Positions 50,172 to 59,216 of a stretch of DNA of 64,000 bases are shown piece after piece. The stretch's first letter is position 1. Each line of letters opens with the position of its first letter. The stretch lies in NCBI RefSeq assembly GCF_000612725.1, contig NZ_HG964458.1:1-64000 (forward strand), given 5' to 3'. Source of the DNA: Mycolicibacterium austroafricanum. GTDB taxonomy: Bacteria > Actinomycetota > Actinomycetes > Mycobacteriales > Mycobacteriaceae. A model generated the notes under the pieces. The model was not told the DNA's origin. It was given only the letters and a program-made list of their open reading frames with translations, and made no database searches. Both the position numbers and the translations under genes were made by a program.

Positions 50172-50727
50172 AACCGTCCGAATCGACCGTGACCACGGTT
50201 TCGGCGACCGGCGAGTGCAGCCTGATCCCACCGTCGACCGCGGCGTAACTGATCGTCTCGACGTCCACCGCCAGATCCGGCACCCGCACGTAGACGACCG
50301 GCACGGTCACCGAGCCGCCGTCCTTGTACACGCCGGTACGGCGGATCGGCAGCGCGTTGAAGAACGGGCTGAAGATCACGTCCACATCGAGCGCACCGTC
50401 ATAGGCCGACCTGCTGGTCTGCCCCGAATGCTCCTGGACCAGCCACATGTTCTCCTCGTCACGCGCGATCGAGAGCTGACGCTCACGTTCGGCCAGTGTG
50501 ACGGTCAGCGACAGCCGCTTGGTCGCCCCGGCCTCGTCGGTGACAAGGTCGTAGGACGCGCTGAACGCGGGGTGCGCGGATGTGGCGGCAGCCACGATGC
50601 GGCCATATGCCTTGATGCGGTCACCCGAGACCTGTACGCGCGCCGACTCCATGCGTGACACATCGTGTGCGCGCCATGTCAGAACGGCCCGCCAGGTACT
50701 CGCGTCCGAGCTATCGGCTTCACTCAT
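50134..50727 (-). CDS. Putative glycolipid-binding protein
   Basis: The product has 197 residues of the putative glycolipid-binding family (Rv3755c-like): WRAVLTWRAHDVSRMESARV, AFSASYDLVTDEAGATKRLSLTV, DVDVIFSPFFNALPIRRTGVY and the C-terminal DGFILDYPGLAERI. No signal peptide is seen. The ATG at 50727 overlaps the stop of the second proline/betaine permease gene, so it is the last gene of the proXVWZ operon by coupling. Confidence 0.82.
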   Translation of the reverse strand: MSEADSSDASTWRAVLTWRAHDVSRMESARVQVSGDRIKAYGRIVAAATSAHPAFSASYDLVTDEAGATKRLSLTVTLAERERQLSIARDEENMWLVQEHSGQTSRSAYDGALDVDVIFSPFFNALPIRRTGVYKDGGSVTVPVVYVRVPDLAVDVETISYAAVDGGIRLHSPVAETVVTVDSDGFILDYPGLAERI

Positions 50728-51518
50728 GCCTCTACCGTAGGCGACGGGTTGCCTCGCTCGTGGCGGGCTTCCGAATCGGGCCGTCGACCGGCCCGCGACC
50801 GCGATTCCAGCGCCACCTCGTCGCCGAGCAACGGCTGCGGCATCGAGCCCGACCGGCGCAGTCTGCCCGACCCCGGGACCGAAGCCCACACCGCGAACGC
50901 GAGTGCCGCATCGAGGATCAGCGCCAGCGCGGTGACCATCAGGGCCCCCACCAGCGCGAGGTAGAACTCCCGCACCTTGATGCCGTCGATCAGGTATCGG
51001 CCCAACCCGCCCAGGCTGGCGTACGCCGCGACGGTGGCGGTGGCCACGATCTGCAACGTGGCGGTGCGCAGCCCGCCCAGGATCAACGGCATCGCGATCG
51101 GCGTCTCCACCCGCAGCAGGATCCGTGACTCCGTCATCCCCATCGCCCTGGCGGCGTCGACCACGTCCCGGTCCACGTTCGCGATGCCGGAGTAGGTGCC
51201 TGCCAGCAGCGGGGGGATGCCGAGCAGCATCAGTGCCACCGTGGGCGGGATCAGACCCAGCCCCCACAGAAGGACACCCAGCAACAGCACCCCGAGCGTG
51301 GGCAGCGCCCGCAACGCGTTGACGCCGGTGACGACGACGAACGTGCCGCGGCCGGTGTGCCCGATCAGCATTCCGAGCGGGACCGCGATGACGGCCGAGA
51401 AGAACACCGCGATGACGGTGTACTGCAGGTGCTCCAGGATGCGTGCGCTCAGACCCGCGGGGCCGCCCCAGTTCGCCGCCGTGAAGATAAACGACAGCGC
51501 CTCCTGCAGGAAGTTCAC
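50724..51518 (-). CDS. proZ: Osmoprotectant ABC transporter permease (second)
   Basis: The product has 264 residues with about five membrane helices and the permease motif AARAMGMTESRILLRVETPIA. It is the ProZ-type partner of the preceding permease. A polar tail of about 45 residues follows the last helix. The GTG at 51518 overlaps the upstream stop by four bases (GTGA), and its own stop overlaps the glycolipid-binding gene, so three genes are coupled. Confidence 0.9.
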   Translation of the reverse strand: MNFLQEALSFIFTAANWGGPAGLSARILEHLQYTVIAVFFSAVIAVPLGMLIGHTGRGTFVVVTGVNALRALPTLGVLLLGVLLWGLGLIPPTVALMLLGIPPLLAGTYSGIANVDRDVVDAARAMGMTESRILLRVETPIAMPLILGGLRTATLQIVATATVAAYASLGGLGRYLIDGIKVREFYLALVGALMVTALALILDAALAFAVWASVPGSGRLRRSGSMPQPLLGDEVALESRSRAGRRPDSEARHERGNPSPTVEA

Positions 51519-52195
51519 GTCGGCGCTCCCGCCTCGGCCCTGGGTGCCCGCGTCGCCCGTGGCTGGGCTCTGGTCCAAGGCGTGAGCGCCTTGCCCGCCA
51601 ACATGATCAGCGTGTCGATGACGATGGCCAGCACGAAGATCGCGACGATGCCTGCGATGATCTGATCGCTCTTGTTCGCCTGGTAACCCTCGGTGAACCA
51701 CGTGCCGAGGCCCCCGATGCCGATGACCGATCCGACCGCGACCATCGAGATGTTGGTGACGGCGACCACCCGCAGGCTGGCGACGAGCACCGGAAGTGCC
51801 AGCGGCAGTTCGATTTTCAACATCCGGGTGAGTGGCCGGTACCCGACCGCGGTGGCGGCGTCGAGCACCGCCGGCGACACCGCGTCCAGCGCTTCGGGCA
51901 CCGCCCGCACCAGCAGCGCCACCGTGTAGAGCGTCAGTGCGACGATGACGTTGGCCTCGTCGAGGATTCGGGTGGGGATGATCAGCGGCAGCACCACGAA
52001 CAGCGCCAGCGACGGGATGGTGAACACGATGCTCGCCGTGACCGTCGTCAGCCGCCGCAGCACCGTCGTGCGCTGCACCAGGGCGCCCAGCGGGACAGCG
52101 ATCAGCAGTCCCAACAGGATCGGGATCAGCGACAGCCGCAGGTGGATCAGCGTCAGCGTCCACAGCGCGTCGAGGTGGGTCACCAGGTAACGCAT
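51515..52195 (-). CDS. proW: Osmoprotectant ABC transporter permease (first)
   Basis: The product has 226 residues with five or six helices and the ATPase-contact loop DAATAVGYRPLTRMLKIELPLA. It is a ProW/OpuCB-type permease for glycine betaine, choline or proline betaine. It lies 4 bases after the ATPase gene. A basic, Ala-rich tail ends the protein. Confidence 0.9.
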   Translation of the reverse strand: MRYLVTHLDALWTLTLIHLRLSLIPILLGLLIAVPLGALVQRTTVLRRLTTVTASIVFTIPSLALFVVLPLIIPTRILDEANVIVALTLYTVALLVRAVPEALDAVSPAVLDAATAVGYRPLTRMLKIELPLALPVLVASLRVVAVTNISMVAVGSVIGIGGLGTWFTEGYQANKSDQIIAGIVAIFVLAIVIDTLIMLAGKALTPWTRAQPRATRAPRAEAGAPT

Positions 52196-52199
52196 CGGA

Positions 52200-53312
52200 T
52201 CACCCCTCTACCTGCCTGGCGGTGCGCTGCTTGTCCAGGGCCGCGAGCACGTCGTCGGCTTTCACCCCGCCGATCACCTGACCGGCACCGTCGACGGCCA
52301 CCCCGAGCCCGGCCGGCGAGGACAGCGCCGCGTCCAGCGCCAGCCGCAGCGTGCCGTCCGGCGGGAACAGCGAGCCGCCGGCAATGGTGCTGTCGTAGAG
52401 CGAACTTCCATTGCGATGCAGTTCGACGCCGGCGGCGTTGATCCACGCGTACGGGGTGCCGTCGGGCCGGGTCACCAGCACCCAGTCCCCGGGACTCAGT
52501 GCCAGGGCGTTGATCTCGGGTTCGGCGACGTGGCGGATGTCGTGCAGCGGCAAGCCGGTGGCATGAAAGAACTGCAGCCCCCGGTAACCGCGGTCGGCGC
52601 CGACGAATTCGGCCACCTCATCGTTGGCCGGGTTGGACAGCAGCCGCGCCGGGGCGTCGTACTGCTGAAGGACTCCGCCGCGGCCGAAGACCGCCACCCT
52701 GTCGCCCAGCTTGATCGCCTCGTCGATGTCGTGGGTGACGAACACGATGGTCTTGCGCAGTTCGCTCTGCAGGCGCAGGATCTCGGTCTGCAGATCCTCG
52801 CGCACCACCGGATCGACGGCACTGAACGGCTCGTCCATCAACAGGATCGGGGGGTCAGCGGCCAGTGCCCGTGCCACCCCGACGCGCTGCTGCTGCCCGC
52901 CGGAGAGCTGGGCCGGGTACCGGTCGGCGAGCTTGGGATCGAGCCCGACCCGTTCCAGCACCCCGAGCGCGGATCTGCGTGCGCTGCGCCGTGATTCGCC
53001 GCGCAGCACAGGTACCGTCGCGACGTTGTCGACGACGCGCAGATGAGGCATCAGGCCCGCACTCTGGATCACGTAGCCGATTCCGAGCCGCAGTTTCACC
53101 GGGTCGACCTTGGTGACGTCCCTGCCGTCCACGGTCAGCGTGCCCGAGGTCGGCTCGATCATCCGGTTGATCATCCGCATCGAGGTGGTCTTGCCGCAGC
53201 CCGAGGGGCCCACGAACACGGCCAGGGTGCCCTCCGGAACCTCCAGCGTCAGATCGTCGACTGCGACGGTGCCGTCCGGGTATCTCTTCGTGACGTGCTC
53301 GAAGTTGATCAC
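52200..53312 (-). CDS. proV: Osmoprotectant ABC transporter ATPase
   Basis: The product has 370 residues: Walker A VGPSGCGKTTSMRMINR, Q-loop YVIQSAGLMPHL, signature LSGGQQQRVGVARAL, Walker B ILLMDEPFSAVDP and H-loop VTHDIDEA. The segment after about residue 240 takes the place of the CBS domains of OpuCA/ProV, which sense ionic strength, but it is only weakly CBS-like. The receptor gene is 7 bases upstream. Confidence 0.92.
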   Translation of the reverse strand: MINFEHVTKRYPDGTVAVDDLTLEVPEGTLAVFVGPSGCGKTTSMRMINRMIEPTSGTLTVDGRDVTKVDPVKLRLGIGYVIQSAGLMPHLRVVDNVATVPVLRGESRRSARRSALGVLERVGLDPKLADRYPAQLSGGQQQRVGVARALAADPPILLMDEPFSAVDPVVREDLQTEILRLQSELRKTIVFVTHDIDEAIKLGDRVAVFGRGGVLQQYDAPARLLSNPANDEVAEFVGADRGYRGLQFFHATGLPLHDIRHVAEPEINALALSPGDWVLVTRPDGTPYAWINAAGVELHRNGSSLYDSTIAGGSLFPPDGTLRLALDAALSSPAGLGVAVDGAGQVIGGVKADDVLAALDKQRTARQVEG

Positions 53313-53319
53313 GACATCC

Positions 53320-54270
53320 CTACTTCCCGATAGGCGTGTCGAAGCCGTTGTCGGAGATCCACTTCCGCGCCGCCTCGTCGGGGTCGACTCCCTGATTGCC
53401 CTCGACCGAGGTGTTCAACTCGATCAGGGCCTCGGTGTTCAGCTCGGCACTGACGGCGTCCAGCACGGTCTTGAGTTCGTTCGACATCTTCTGCGAGGCC
53501 ACCAGCGGCACCACGTTCGCGGCCAGGAACACGTTCTTCGGATCCTCCAGCACCACCAGCGCGCTGCGTTCGATCGCCGGAGACGTGCTGAAGATGTTGG
53601 CCGCGGTGACCGTTCCGTCGGTCAGCGCCTTGACCGTCGCGGGACCGCCGCCGTCGCTGATCGCGACGAAGTTCGCCGGCGCGATGTCCAGGCCGTACTT
53701 CTCCTTGAGCCCCACCAGGCCGGTCTGCCGGGTCTGAAACTCCGACGGCGCACCGACTTTCACCTCAGCGGAATGTGCAGCCAGGTCTGCGATCGACTTC
53801 AGGTTCCAGCGCTGCGCGGTCTCCGCCGACACCGCGAGAGTGTCCTTGTCCTCCGCGGGCGACGGATACAGGATCGACAGGTCGCCCGGCAGCGCCTTCA
53901 GCAGGCCGAGCAGCACCGAATCCGGTGTCGTGGCTGCGCTCTCGGGGTCGAAGTACTGCAGCAGGTTGCCGGTGTACTCCGGGATCAGGTCGATCGAGTG
54001 GTCCCGCACCGCGGGGATGTATGTCTCGCGGCTGCCGATACCGAACTGGCGGGAGATCGTGAACCCGTTGGCCTCCAGCGCCTGGGCGTAGATCTCGGCG
54101 ATGATCTTCGATTCGGTGAAGTCCGCCGAGCCCACCTTGATCGACTTGAGGTCGCCGGAGATCTCGCCGCCGCCGAGTGGATTGGAGCTGCCGCAGGCGC
54201 TGAGCACCGCTGCGAGAAGCGCGATGGCAACCGCCACAGCTGCGCGCCTGGTTCGTCGGGAGCAGATCAT
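53320..54270 (-). CDS. proX: Osmoprotectant ABC transporter binding lipoprotein
   Basis: The product has 316 residues. The lipobox VLSAC follows an Arg-rich signal peptide. The OpuAC/ProX-type receptor domain has IKVGSADFTESKIIAEIYAQ and DLIPEYTGNLLQYF, which typify quaternary amine receptors. It heads the proXVWZ operon. The start is the ATG at 54270. The gene order matches M. tuberculosis Rv3759c-Rv3756c. Confidence 0.92.
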   Translation of the reverse strand: MICSRRTRRAAVAVAIALLAAVLSACGSSNPLGGGEISGDLKSIKVGSADFTESKIIAEIYAQALEANGFTISRQFGIGSRETYIPAVRDHSIDLIPEYTGNLLQYFDPESAATTPDSVLLGLLKALPGDLSILYPSPAEDKDTLAVSAETAQRWNLKSIADLAAHSAEVKVGAPSEFQTRQTGLVGLKEKYGLDIAPANFVAISDGGGPATVKALTDGTVTAANIFSTSPAIERSALVVLEDPKNVFLAANVVPLVASQKMSNELKTVLDAVSAELNTEALIELNTSVEGNQGVDPDEAARKWISDNGFDTPIGK

Positions 54271-54375
54271 CCGAACGTCCTTTCAATCTCGCCGTGCCTG
54301 CGAGAAGGGCTGGGCCGACCTTACGTCACCGGCGTGGTGGTTTCATTCAAAGCGCATTAGGGCAAAGATGGAGCC

Positions 54376-54729
54376 ATGACCAGCGATCCGTTCGCGTCGC
54401 CCGACCAGCCGGCTGCCGACGCTCCGGCCACGCCGCCCATGGGGACCCCGCCACCGCCGCCGAAGTCCGCGGTGCATCTCACCCGCGCCGCCGCACTGTG
54501 GACAGCGTTGACACTGGGCTTCCTGATCTTGATCGTGCTGCTCATCTTCATCGCGCAGAACACCGAATCCGCGGAGTTCGCGTTCCTCGGCTGGCACTGG
54601 AGCCTCCCGCTGGGCGTCGCGATCCTGTTCGCGGCGGTGGCAGGCGGGCTGCTGACGGTCGCCGTGGGCGCGGTGCGCATGTTCCAGCTCCGCCGCGCGG
54701 CGAAGAGGAACCTGAAAGGCGGCGTATAA
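54376..54729 (+). CDS. LapA-domain membrane protein
   Basis: The product has 117 residues: a Pro-rich cytoplasmic N terminus, two helices (about 38-62 and 72-100) and the LapA/DUF1049 motif FIAQNTESAEFAFLGWHWSLPLGVAILFA between and in them. It is the Rv3760 equivalent by position. Its function is unknown; related proteins help assemble envelope lipids. It is divergent from proX and converges on the phosphotransferase gene with 3 bases between stops. Confidence 0.85.
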   Translation: MTSDPFASPDQPAADAPATPPMGTPPPPPKSAVHLTRAAALWTALTLGFLILIVLLIFIAQNTESAEFAFLGWHWSLPLGVAILFAAVAGGLLTVAVGAVRMFQLRRAAKRNLKGGV

Positions 54730-54732
54730 CGC

Positions 54733-55752
54733 TCAGGCGAGCTGCGACAGCCCGGCCGAGATGAGCGGGGCGACCGCCTCGCCCACCTTGTCGGTGTCGT
54801 CGACGACACCGGCTTCGCGCGCGCGATAGGCGATGCCCGCCCCGATGATGGCGAGCTTGAAGTACGCCAGCGCCATGTAGAAATCCCAGTGGTCCAACGG
54901 TTGGCCGGCCGCGCGCGAGTACTTGTCGGCCAGCGCGTCGGCGTCCGGGATCAGCTCGCTGGCCCACGCGGCGTCGGCGTGCACCAGGTTGAACATCGGA
55001 TGGCGGTACACGCACATCAGCGCGGCGTCGCTGAGCGGGTCGCCGAGCGTGGACATCTCCCAGTCCAGCACGGCGACGACCTTGGTGGGGTCCTCGGCGT
55101 CGAGGATGGTGTTGTCGATGCGGTAGTCGCCGTGCACGATCGACGACCGGCTCTGCGGTGGCAGTGCCTCGCCGAGACGTTCGTGCAGCCTCCTGACGTC
55201 CGCGTCGCAGGGGTCGTCGGCACGCCTGACCAGATCCCACTGCGAACCCCACCGCCGCACCTGGCGCTCGAGGTAGCCGCTGGGCTTGCCGAAGTCGGAC
55301 AGCCCGACAGCGTCGGGATCCACCGAGTGGAGGTCGGCCAGCACCTTGATCAGCGCGTCGACGCACTTCTCGATCGTGGCCTGGTCGCCGAGCGCGGCCA
55401 GCTGGTCGGTGTGGCGCACCACCCGGCCCGCCACGTACTCCACCATCTGGAACGGTGCGCCCAGCACCGAGTCGTCGTTGCGCATCGTGACGGCGCGCGC
55501 GACCGGCACCGCGGTATCGGCCAGCGCGGCGACCACCCGGTACTCGCGGGCCATGTCGTGCGCCGACGGGGTCAGACCGTGCAGTGGCGGACGCCGCAGC
55601 ACCCACTTGGATGCGTCGTCGAAGACCAGGAACGTCAGGTTGGAGCGACCACCGGAGATGAACTCGGCGCGCAACTCACCGCTGCGGGGCACGCCGACGT
55701 CGCGCAGGTGTAGGTCCAGGGCGGCAAGGTCGAGGCCTTCGAGCTCAGTCAC
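54733..55752 (-). CDS. ACAD10/11-type phosphotransferase family protein
   Basis: The product has 339 residues of the APH fold: FISGGRSNLTFLVFDDASKWVLRRPP, the catalytic IVHGDYRIDNTILD and VLDWEMSTLGDPLSDAA. Mammalian relatives phosphorylate 4-hydroxy fatty acyl-CoA. The position matches M. tuberculosis Rv3761c, annotated there as an acyl-CoA dehydrogenase, but this protein is a kinase-fold enzyme. The phosphoglycerate mutase-like gene lies 9 bases upstream in the same direction. Confidence 0.87.
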   Translation of the reverse strand: MTELEGLDLAALDLHLRDVGVPRSGELRAEFISGGRSNLTFLVFDDASKWVLRRPPLHGLTPSAHDMAREYRVVAALADTAVPVARAVTMRNDDSVLGAPFQMVEYVAGRVVRHTDQLAALGDQATIEKCVDALIKVLADLHSVDPDAVGLSDFGKPSGYLERQVRRWGSQWDLVRRADDPCDADVRRLHERLGEALPPQSRSSIVHGDYRIDNTILDAEDPTKVVAVLDWEMSTLGDPLSDAALMCVYRHPMFNLVHADAAWASELIPDADALADKYSRAAGQPLDHWDFYMALAYFKLAIIGAGIAYRAREAGVVDDTDKVGEAVAPLISAGLSQLA

Positions 55753-55761
55753 GGGAACTGT

Positions 55762-56370
55762 TTACCACCGCTGGTTTCGAGGCAGTAAGTCCCATACGTG
55801 TTCGGTGCCGTTGACGCCGGCCACCGCAAACCGGCCGGTGCGCGACGACAGCAGCCGCGTCACCGAGGCGTAATCGACGTGGAAGGACAGCAACCGTTCG
55901 GTGCGCAGTACGTGATGCAGCAGCACGTTGATGACGCCGCCGTGGCTGAACACCGCGACGGTGTCGTCGTGGCCCGCGCCGGCCACGAGGTCCTCGATAC
56001 CTGCGGTGACGCGGGCCAGGAACTCGGCCTCGTCGACGGCGCTGGGCAGATGGCCGTCGATGAGTCGCTGCAGTTCCTCCGGCCTCTCGGCGGCAATCTG
56101 CTCGATGGGGATGTAGTGCGCCAGGTCGCGGTCGTATTCGGCGAGGCGGTCGTCGACCTCGATCGGCAGACCCAGCGCGTCGGCCACCGGCTGCCCCGTC
56201 TCGATCGCACGCACCTGCGGGCTGCTCACCAGACGCGTGATCGGGAAGCGGGCCAGCGCGTCGGGCAGCCGTTTGGCTTGTTCGAGCCCCTCGGCGGACA
56301 GGCTCGGGTCGGAGCCCTGCCCGGGCTCGCTCCGCAGGGGCAGCGCATGTCGGACCAGAAGCAGTTGCAC
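55762..56370 (-). CDS. Histidine phosphatase superfamily protein
   Basis: The product has 202 residues with the RHG-type motif LLLVRHALPLRSE (phospho-histidine), LVSSPQVRAIETGQPVAD and a second histidine in VAVFSHGGVINVLL. It is a small soluble phosphatase of unknown substrate. The start is the GTG at 56370, divergent from an SDR gene with 18 bases between starts, so both mRNAs are probably leaderless or nearly so. Confidence 0.87.
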   Translation of the reverse strand: MQLLLVRHALPLRSEPGQGSDPSLSAEGLEQAKRLPDALARFPITRLVSSPQVRAIETGQPVADALGLPIEVDDRLAEYDRDLAHYIPIEQIAAERPEELQRLIDGHLPSAVDEAEFLARVTAGIEDLVAGAGHDDTVAVFSHGGVINVLLHHVLRTERLLSFHVDYASVTRLLSSRTGRFAVAGVNGTEHVWDLLPRNQRW

Positions 56371-56388
56371 CGTGACACCATATGGCCC

Positions 56389-57165
56389 GTGACTGCTTCG
56401 GGTGGATTCGCCGATCGGCTGTTCGATCTGACCGACCGGGTGGTGCTGGTCACCGGCGGCAGCCGCGGCCTGGGACGCGAGATGGCGTTCGCGGCGGCGC
56501 GCTGCGGGGCCGACGTGGTCATCGCCAGCCGCAAGTACGACGCGTGTGTGGCCACCGCCGACGAGATCGCGGCCGAGACGGGACGGGCCGCGTTCCCGTA
56601 CCAGGTGCACGTGGGACGGTGGGACGAGCTCGACGGGTTGGTCGACGCCGTCTATGACCGGTTCGGCAAGGTCGACGTGCTGGTCAACAACGCGGGCATG
56701 TCGCCGCTGTACGAATCCTTGTCGTCGGTCACCGAGAAGCTGTTCGACTCGGTGGTGAACCTCAACCTCAAAGGCCCGTTCCGGTTGTCGGTACTGGTCG
56801 GCGATCGCATGGTCGCCGACGGCGGCGGCTCGATCATCAACGTCAGCACCCACGGCTCGATTCGCCCGGATCCGTCGTTCGTCCCCTACGCGGCGTCCAA
56901 GGCCGGACTGAACGCGATGACAGAGGCGCTGGCGCTGGCGTACGGGCCGGCCGTTCGGGTCAACACGTTGATGCCCGGACCGTTTCTCACCGACATCAGC
57001 GATGCCTGGACCTTCACCGACGGCGACACAAACCCGTTCGGGCACAGCGCCCTTCAACGCGCGGGCCAGCCGGCCGAGATCGTCGGCGCCGCGCTGTTCC
57101 TGATGTCGGACGCGTCGAGTTTCACCACCGGCTCGATCGTCCGAGCGGACGGCGGCATCCCCTGA
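56389..57165 (+). CDS. Short-chain dehydrogenase/reductase
   Basis: The product has 258 residues: cofactor loop VTGGSRGLGREM, NNAG, a catalytic serine in NVSTHGS and the YAASK pair. The usual Cγ2-type ending FTTGSIVRADGGIP is complete. It uses NAD(P)H on an unknown alcohol or carbonyl. The start is the GTG at 56389. It is followed by a hairpin and a convergent alkylsulfatase gene. Confidence 0.87.
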   Translation: MTASGGFADRLFDLTDRVVLVTGGSRGLGREMAFAAARCGADVVIASRKYDACVATADEIAAETGRAAFPYQVHVGRWDELDGLVDAVYDRFGKVDVLVNNAGMSPLYESLSSVTEKLFDSVVNLNLKGPFRLSVLVGDRMVADGGGSIINVSTHGSIRPDPSFVPYAASKAGLNAMTEALALAYGPAVRVNTLMPGPFLTDISDAWTFTDGDTNPFGHSALQRAGQPAEIVGAALFLMSDASSFTTGSIVRADGGIP

Positions 57166-57184
57166 GCCATCGACCCTGCCGAAT

Positions 57185-57231
57185 CTGAAGTTCTGGCCGC
57201 GTCCGGCGCGAGAAGTCGACCAAAAGTTCAG
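57185..57231. terminator. Hairpin between convergent SDR and alkylsulfatase genes
   Basis: CTGAAGTTCTGG pairs with CCAAAAGTTCAG at 10 of 12 positions. The left arm and the GCGTCCGG after it resemble the sequence at 44548-44571, so the two hairpins may be related elements at convergent gene ends. Confidence 0.55.
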
Positions 57232-57241
57232 TCTCGACGCA

Positions 57242-59167
57242 CTAGGGCGTGATGATGTTGAAGCTCGGGTCCGGCTTGTCGAGCACCGACACCAGCGCGG
57301 TGAGAACCTCGGCGTCCCCGGCGATCTCCAGCCCCGGCGAGGTAGTGTCTCCCGCCGCCAGGGTGAGCAGCCGCAGCTTGTTCGCCAACCGGATCGTCAC
57401 ATGGGCCGACGCCTCGTCGGCGGCCGCCGCGCGGTAGACCAGCACGCCGTTGCGCAGCGTCAGCCGGTAATTGGTTGCGGCGGTACCCGATTCGCGGCTC
57501 GCCGCGGTACCCGATTCGCGGCTCGCCGCGGTGAGGAACGTCACGTCGACGGCCAGGTCGAGATCCCACGCGCGGGGCCCGTTCACGCTGATCGCCAGCA
57601 CGTCGAACATCTGCTCCGGCGTCAGCTGGGCGACCATCGACGTCGACGTGGTCTGCGTCGGCGTGCCGAAATTGCCCACCCGCAGCTCGGTGGCACCGCC
57701 GAGGAAGAAGTTGCGCCAGGTCGCCGTCTCGGCACCGTAGGCCAGCTGCTCCAGGGTGTCGGCGTAGAGCGCCCGGGCGCCGGCATGGTTCTCGTCGGTG
57801 AACATAGCGTGATCAAGAAGTGTTGCCGCCCAACGGAAATCACCCTCGTCGAAGGCGCCCTTGGCCAGCTCGACGACGCGGTCGATACCGCCCATGGCCG
57901 CGACATAGCGTGGGCCGATGGCCTCCGGCGGATGGGGCCACAGCCGGGCGGGATTGCCGTCGAACCACCCCATGTAGCGCTGGTAGACGGCCTTGACGTT
58001 GTGGCTCACCGACCCGTAGTACCCGCGCGCATGCCACGCCCGCTCCAGCGCCGGCGGCATCGCGAAGGCTTCGGCGATCTCGATGCCGGTGAAACCCTGA
58101 TTGAGTTGCCGCAGCGTCTGGTCGTGCAGATACGCGTACAGATCCCGTTGCAGGGACAGGAATTCGACGATCCGGTCCTTACCCCAGGTCGGCCAGTGGT
58201 GCGAGGCGAACACCACGTCGGCACGGTCGGCGAACGTGTCGATCGCCTCGGTGAGATAGCCCGCCCAGCCGTGCGGATCCCGAACCAGAGCGCCGCGCAG
58301 CGTCAGCAGATTGTGCAGGTTGTGCGTCGCGTTCTCGGCCATGCACAGCGCACGGAAGCGCGGGAAGTAGAAGTGCATCTCGGCCGGGGCCTCGGTGCCC
58401 GGCGCCATCTGGAACTCGATCTCGACACCGTCGATGGTGTGCGTCTCGCCGGTCTGGCGGATGTCGACCGTCGGCACGATGATCGCCACCTCGCCCGTCG
58501 ACGGGGTCTGCCCCAGCCCGCAGCCGACCTGCCCCTGTGGTCCCCGCTCGAGCACCGTGCCGTACATGTAGGCGGCCCGGCGGGTCATCGCCGTGCCGGC
58601 GTAGACGTTCTCTTGCACCGCGTGCGCGGTGAACCCCTCGGGCGCCAGCACCGCCACCCTGCCGGCGTCGACGTCGGCCTGCGAGGTCACGCCCAGCACC
58701 CCGCCGAAGTGGTCCACATGGCTGTGGGTGTAAATCACCGCCCGGACCTCGCGATCGCCGCGGTGTTCGCGGTACAGCGCCAGCGCGGCGGCGGCGACCT
58801 CGGTGGACACCAGCGGGTCGATCACGATGATGCCGGTGTCACCCTCGACGAAGGTGATGTTGGACAGGTCGAACCCGCGTACCTGGTAGATGCCTTCGAC
58901 CACTTGGTAGAGACCCTGCTTGGCCGCCAGCGTCGACTGCCGCCACAGGCTCGGGTGCACCGTCGTCGGGGCGTCTCCCGTGAGGAACGCGTAGACGTCG
59001 TTGTCCCACACCACGCGTCCGTCGGCGGCCTTGATGACGCACGGCTGCTGCGCGGCGATGAATCCCCGGTCGGCGTCGGCGAAATCCCTGGTGTCGTCGA
59101 ACGGGAGGGTGGCGAGATGTTCCCGGTGCGCGGCTTCGATCGTGGCTGTGGGCGGCTTGCTGTCCAT
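57242..59167 (-). CDS. Alkyl sulfatase (SdsA1-like, metallo-beta-lactamase fold)
   Basis: The product has 641 residues. The metal site is THSHVDHFGG with further ligands downstream (EFQMAPGTEAPAEMHFYFP, and FASHHWPTWG). A dimerisation domain and a C-terminal SCP2-like domain (from about residue 515) follow, as in type III alkylsulfatases that cleave sulfate from long alkyl sulfates. It corresponds to M. tuberculosis Rv3762c by position. The start is the ATG at 59167. The C-terminal domain carries an 8-residue tandem duplication (ASRESGTA). Confidence 0.92.
   Translation of the reverse strand: MDSKPPTATIEAAHREHLATLPFDDTRDFADADRGFIAAQQPCVIKAADGRVVWDNDVYAFLTGDAPTTVHPSLWRQSTLAAKQGLYQVVEGIYQVRGFDLSNITFVEGDTGIIVIDPLVSTEVAAAALALYREHRGDREVRAVIYTHSHVDHFGGVLGVTSQADVDAGRVAVLAPEGFTAHAVQENVYAGTAMTRRAAYMYGTVLERGPQGQVGCGLGQTPSTGEVAIIVPTVDIRQTGETHTIDGVEIEFQMAPGTEAPAEMHFYFPRFRALCMAENATHNLHNLLTLRGALVRDPHGWAGYLTEAIDTFADRADVVFASHHWPTWGKDRIVEFLSLQRDLYAYLHDQTLRQLNQGFTGIEIAEAFAMPPALERAWHARGYYGSVSHNVKAVYQRYMGWFDGNPARLWPHPPEAIGPRYVAAMGGIDRVVELAKGAFDEGDFRWAATLLDHAMFTDENHAGARALYADTLEQLAYGAETATWRNFFLGGATELRVGNFGTPTQTTSTSMVAQLTPEQMFDVLAISVNGPRAWDLDLAVDVTFLTAASRESGTAASRESGTAATNYRLTLRNGVLVYRAAAADEASAHVTIRLANKLRLLTLAAGDTTSPGLEIAGDAEVLTALVSVLDKPDPSFNIITP
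57482..57529 (-). repeat. 24-bp tandem duplication inside the alkylsulfatase gene
   Basis: Two identical 24-base units lie side by side and encode ASRESGTA twice in frame. They fall in a loop of the C-terminal domain, so the protein probably tolerates them. Confidence 0.85.
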
Positions 59168-59216
59168 ATCCGAAAGAGTGCCACGCGAGCCATCCCCGTA
59201 GTGCTTGACTGACCCG

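Noticed and set aside
57401..59212. A 603-residue plus-strand open frame
   Set aside because: It is antisense to the alkylsulfatase gene, whose metal motifs are clear. No recognisable domain.
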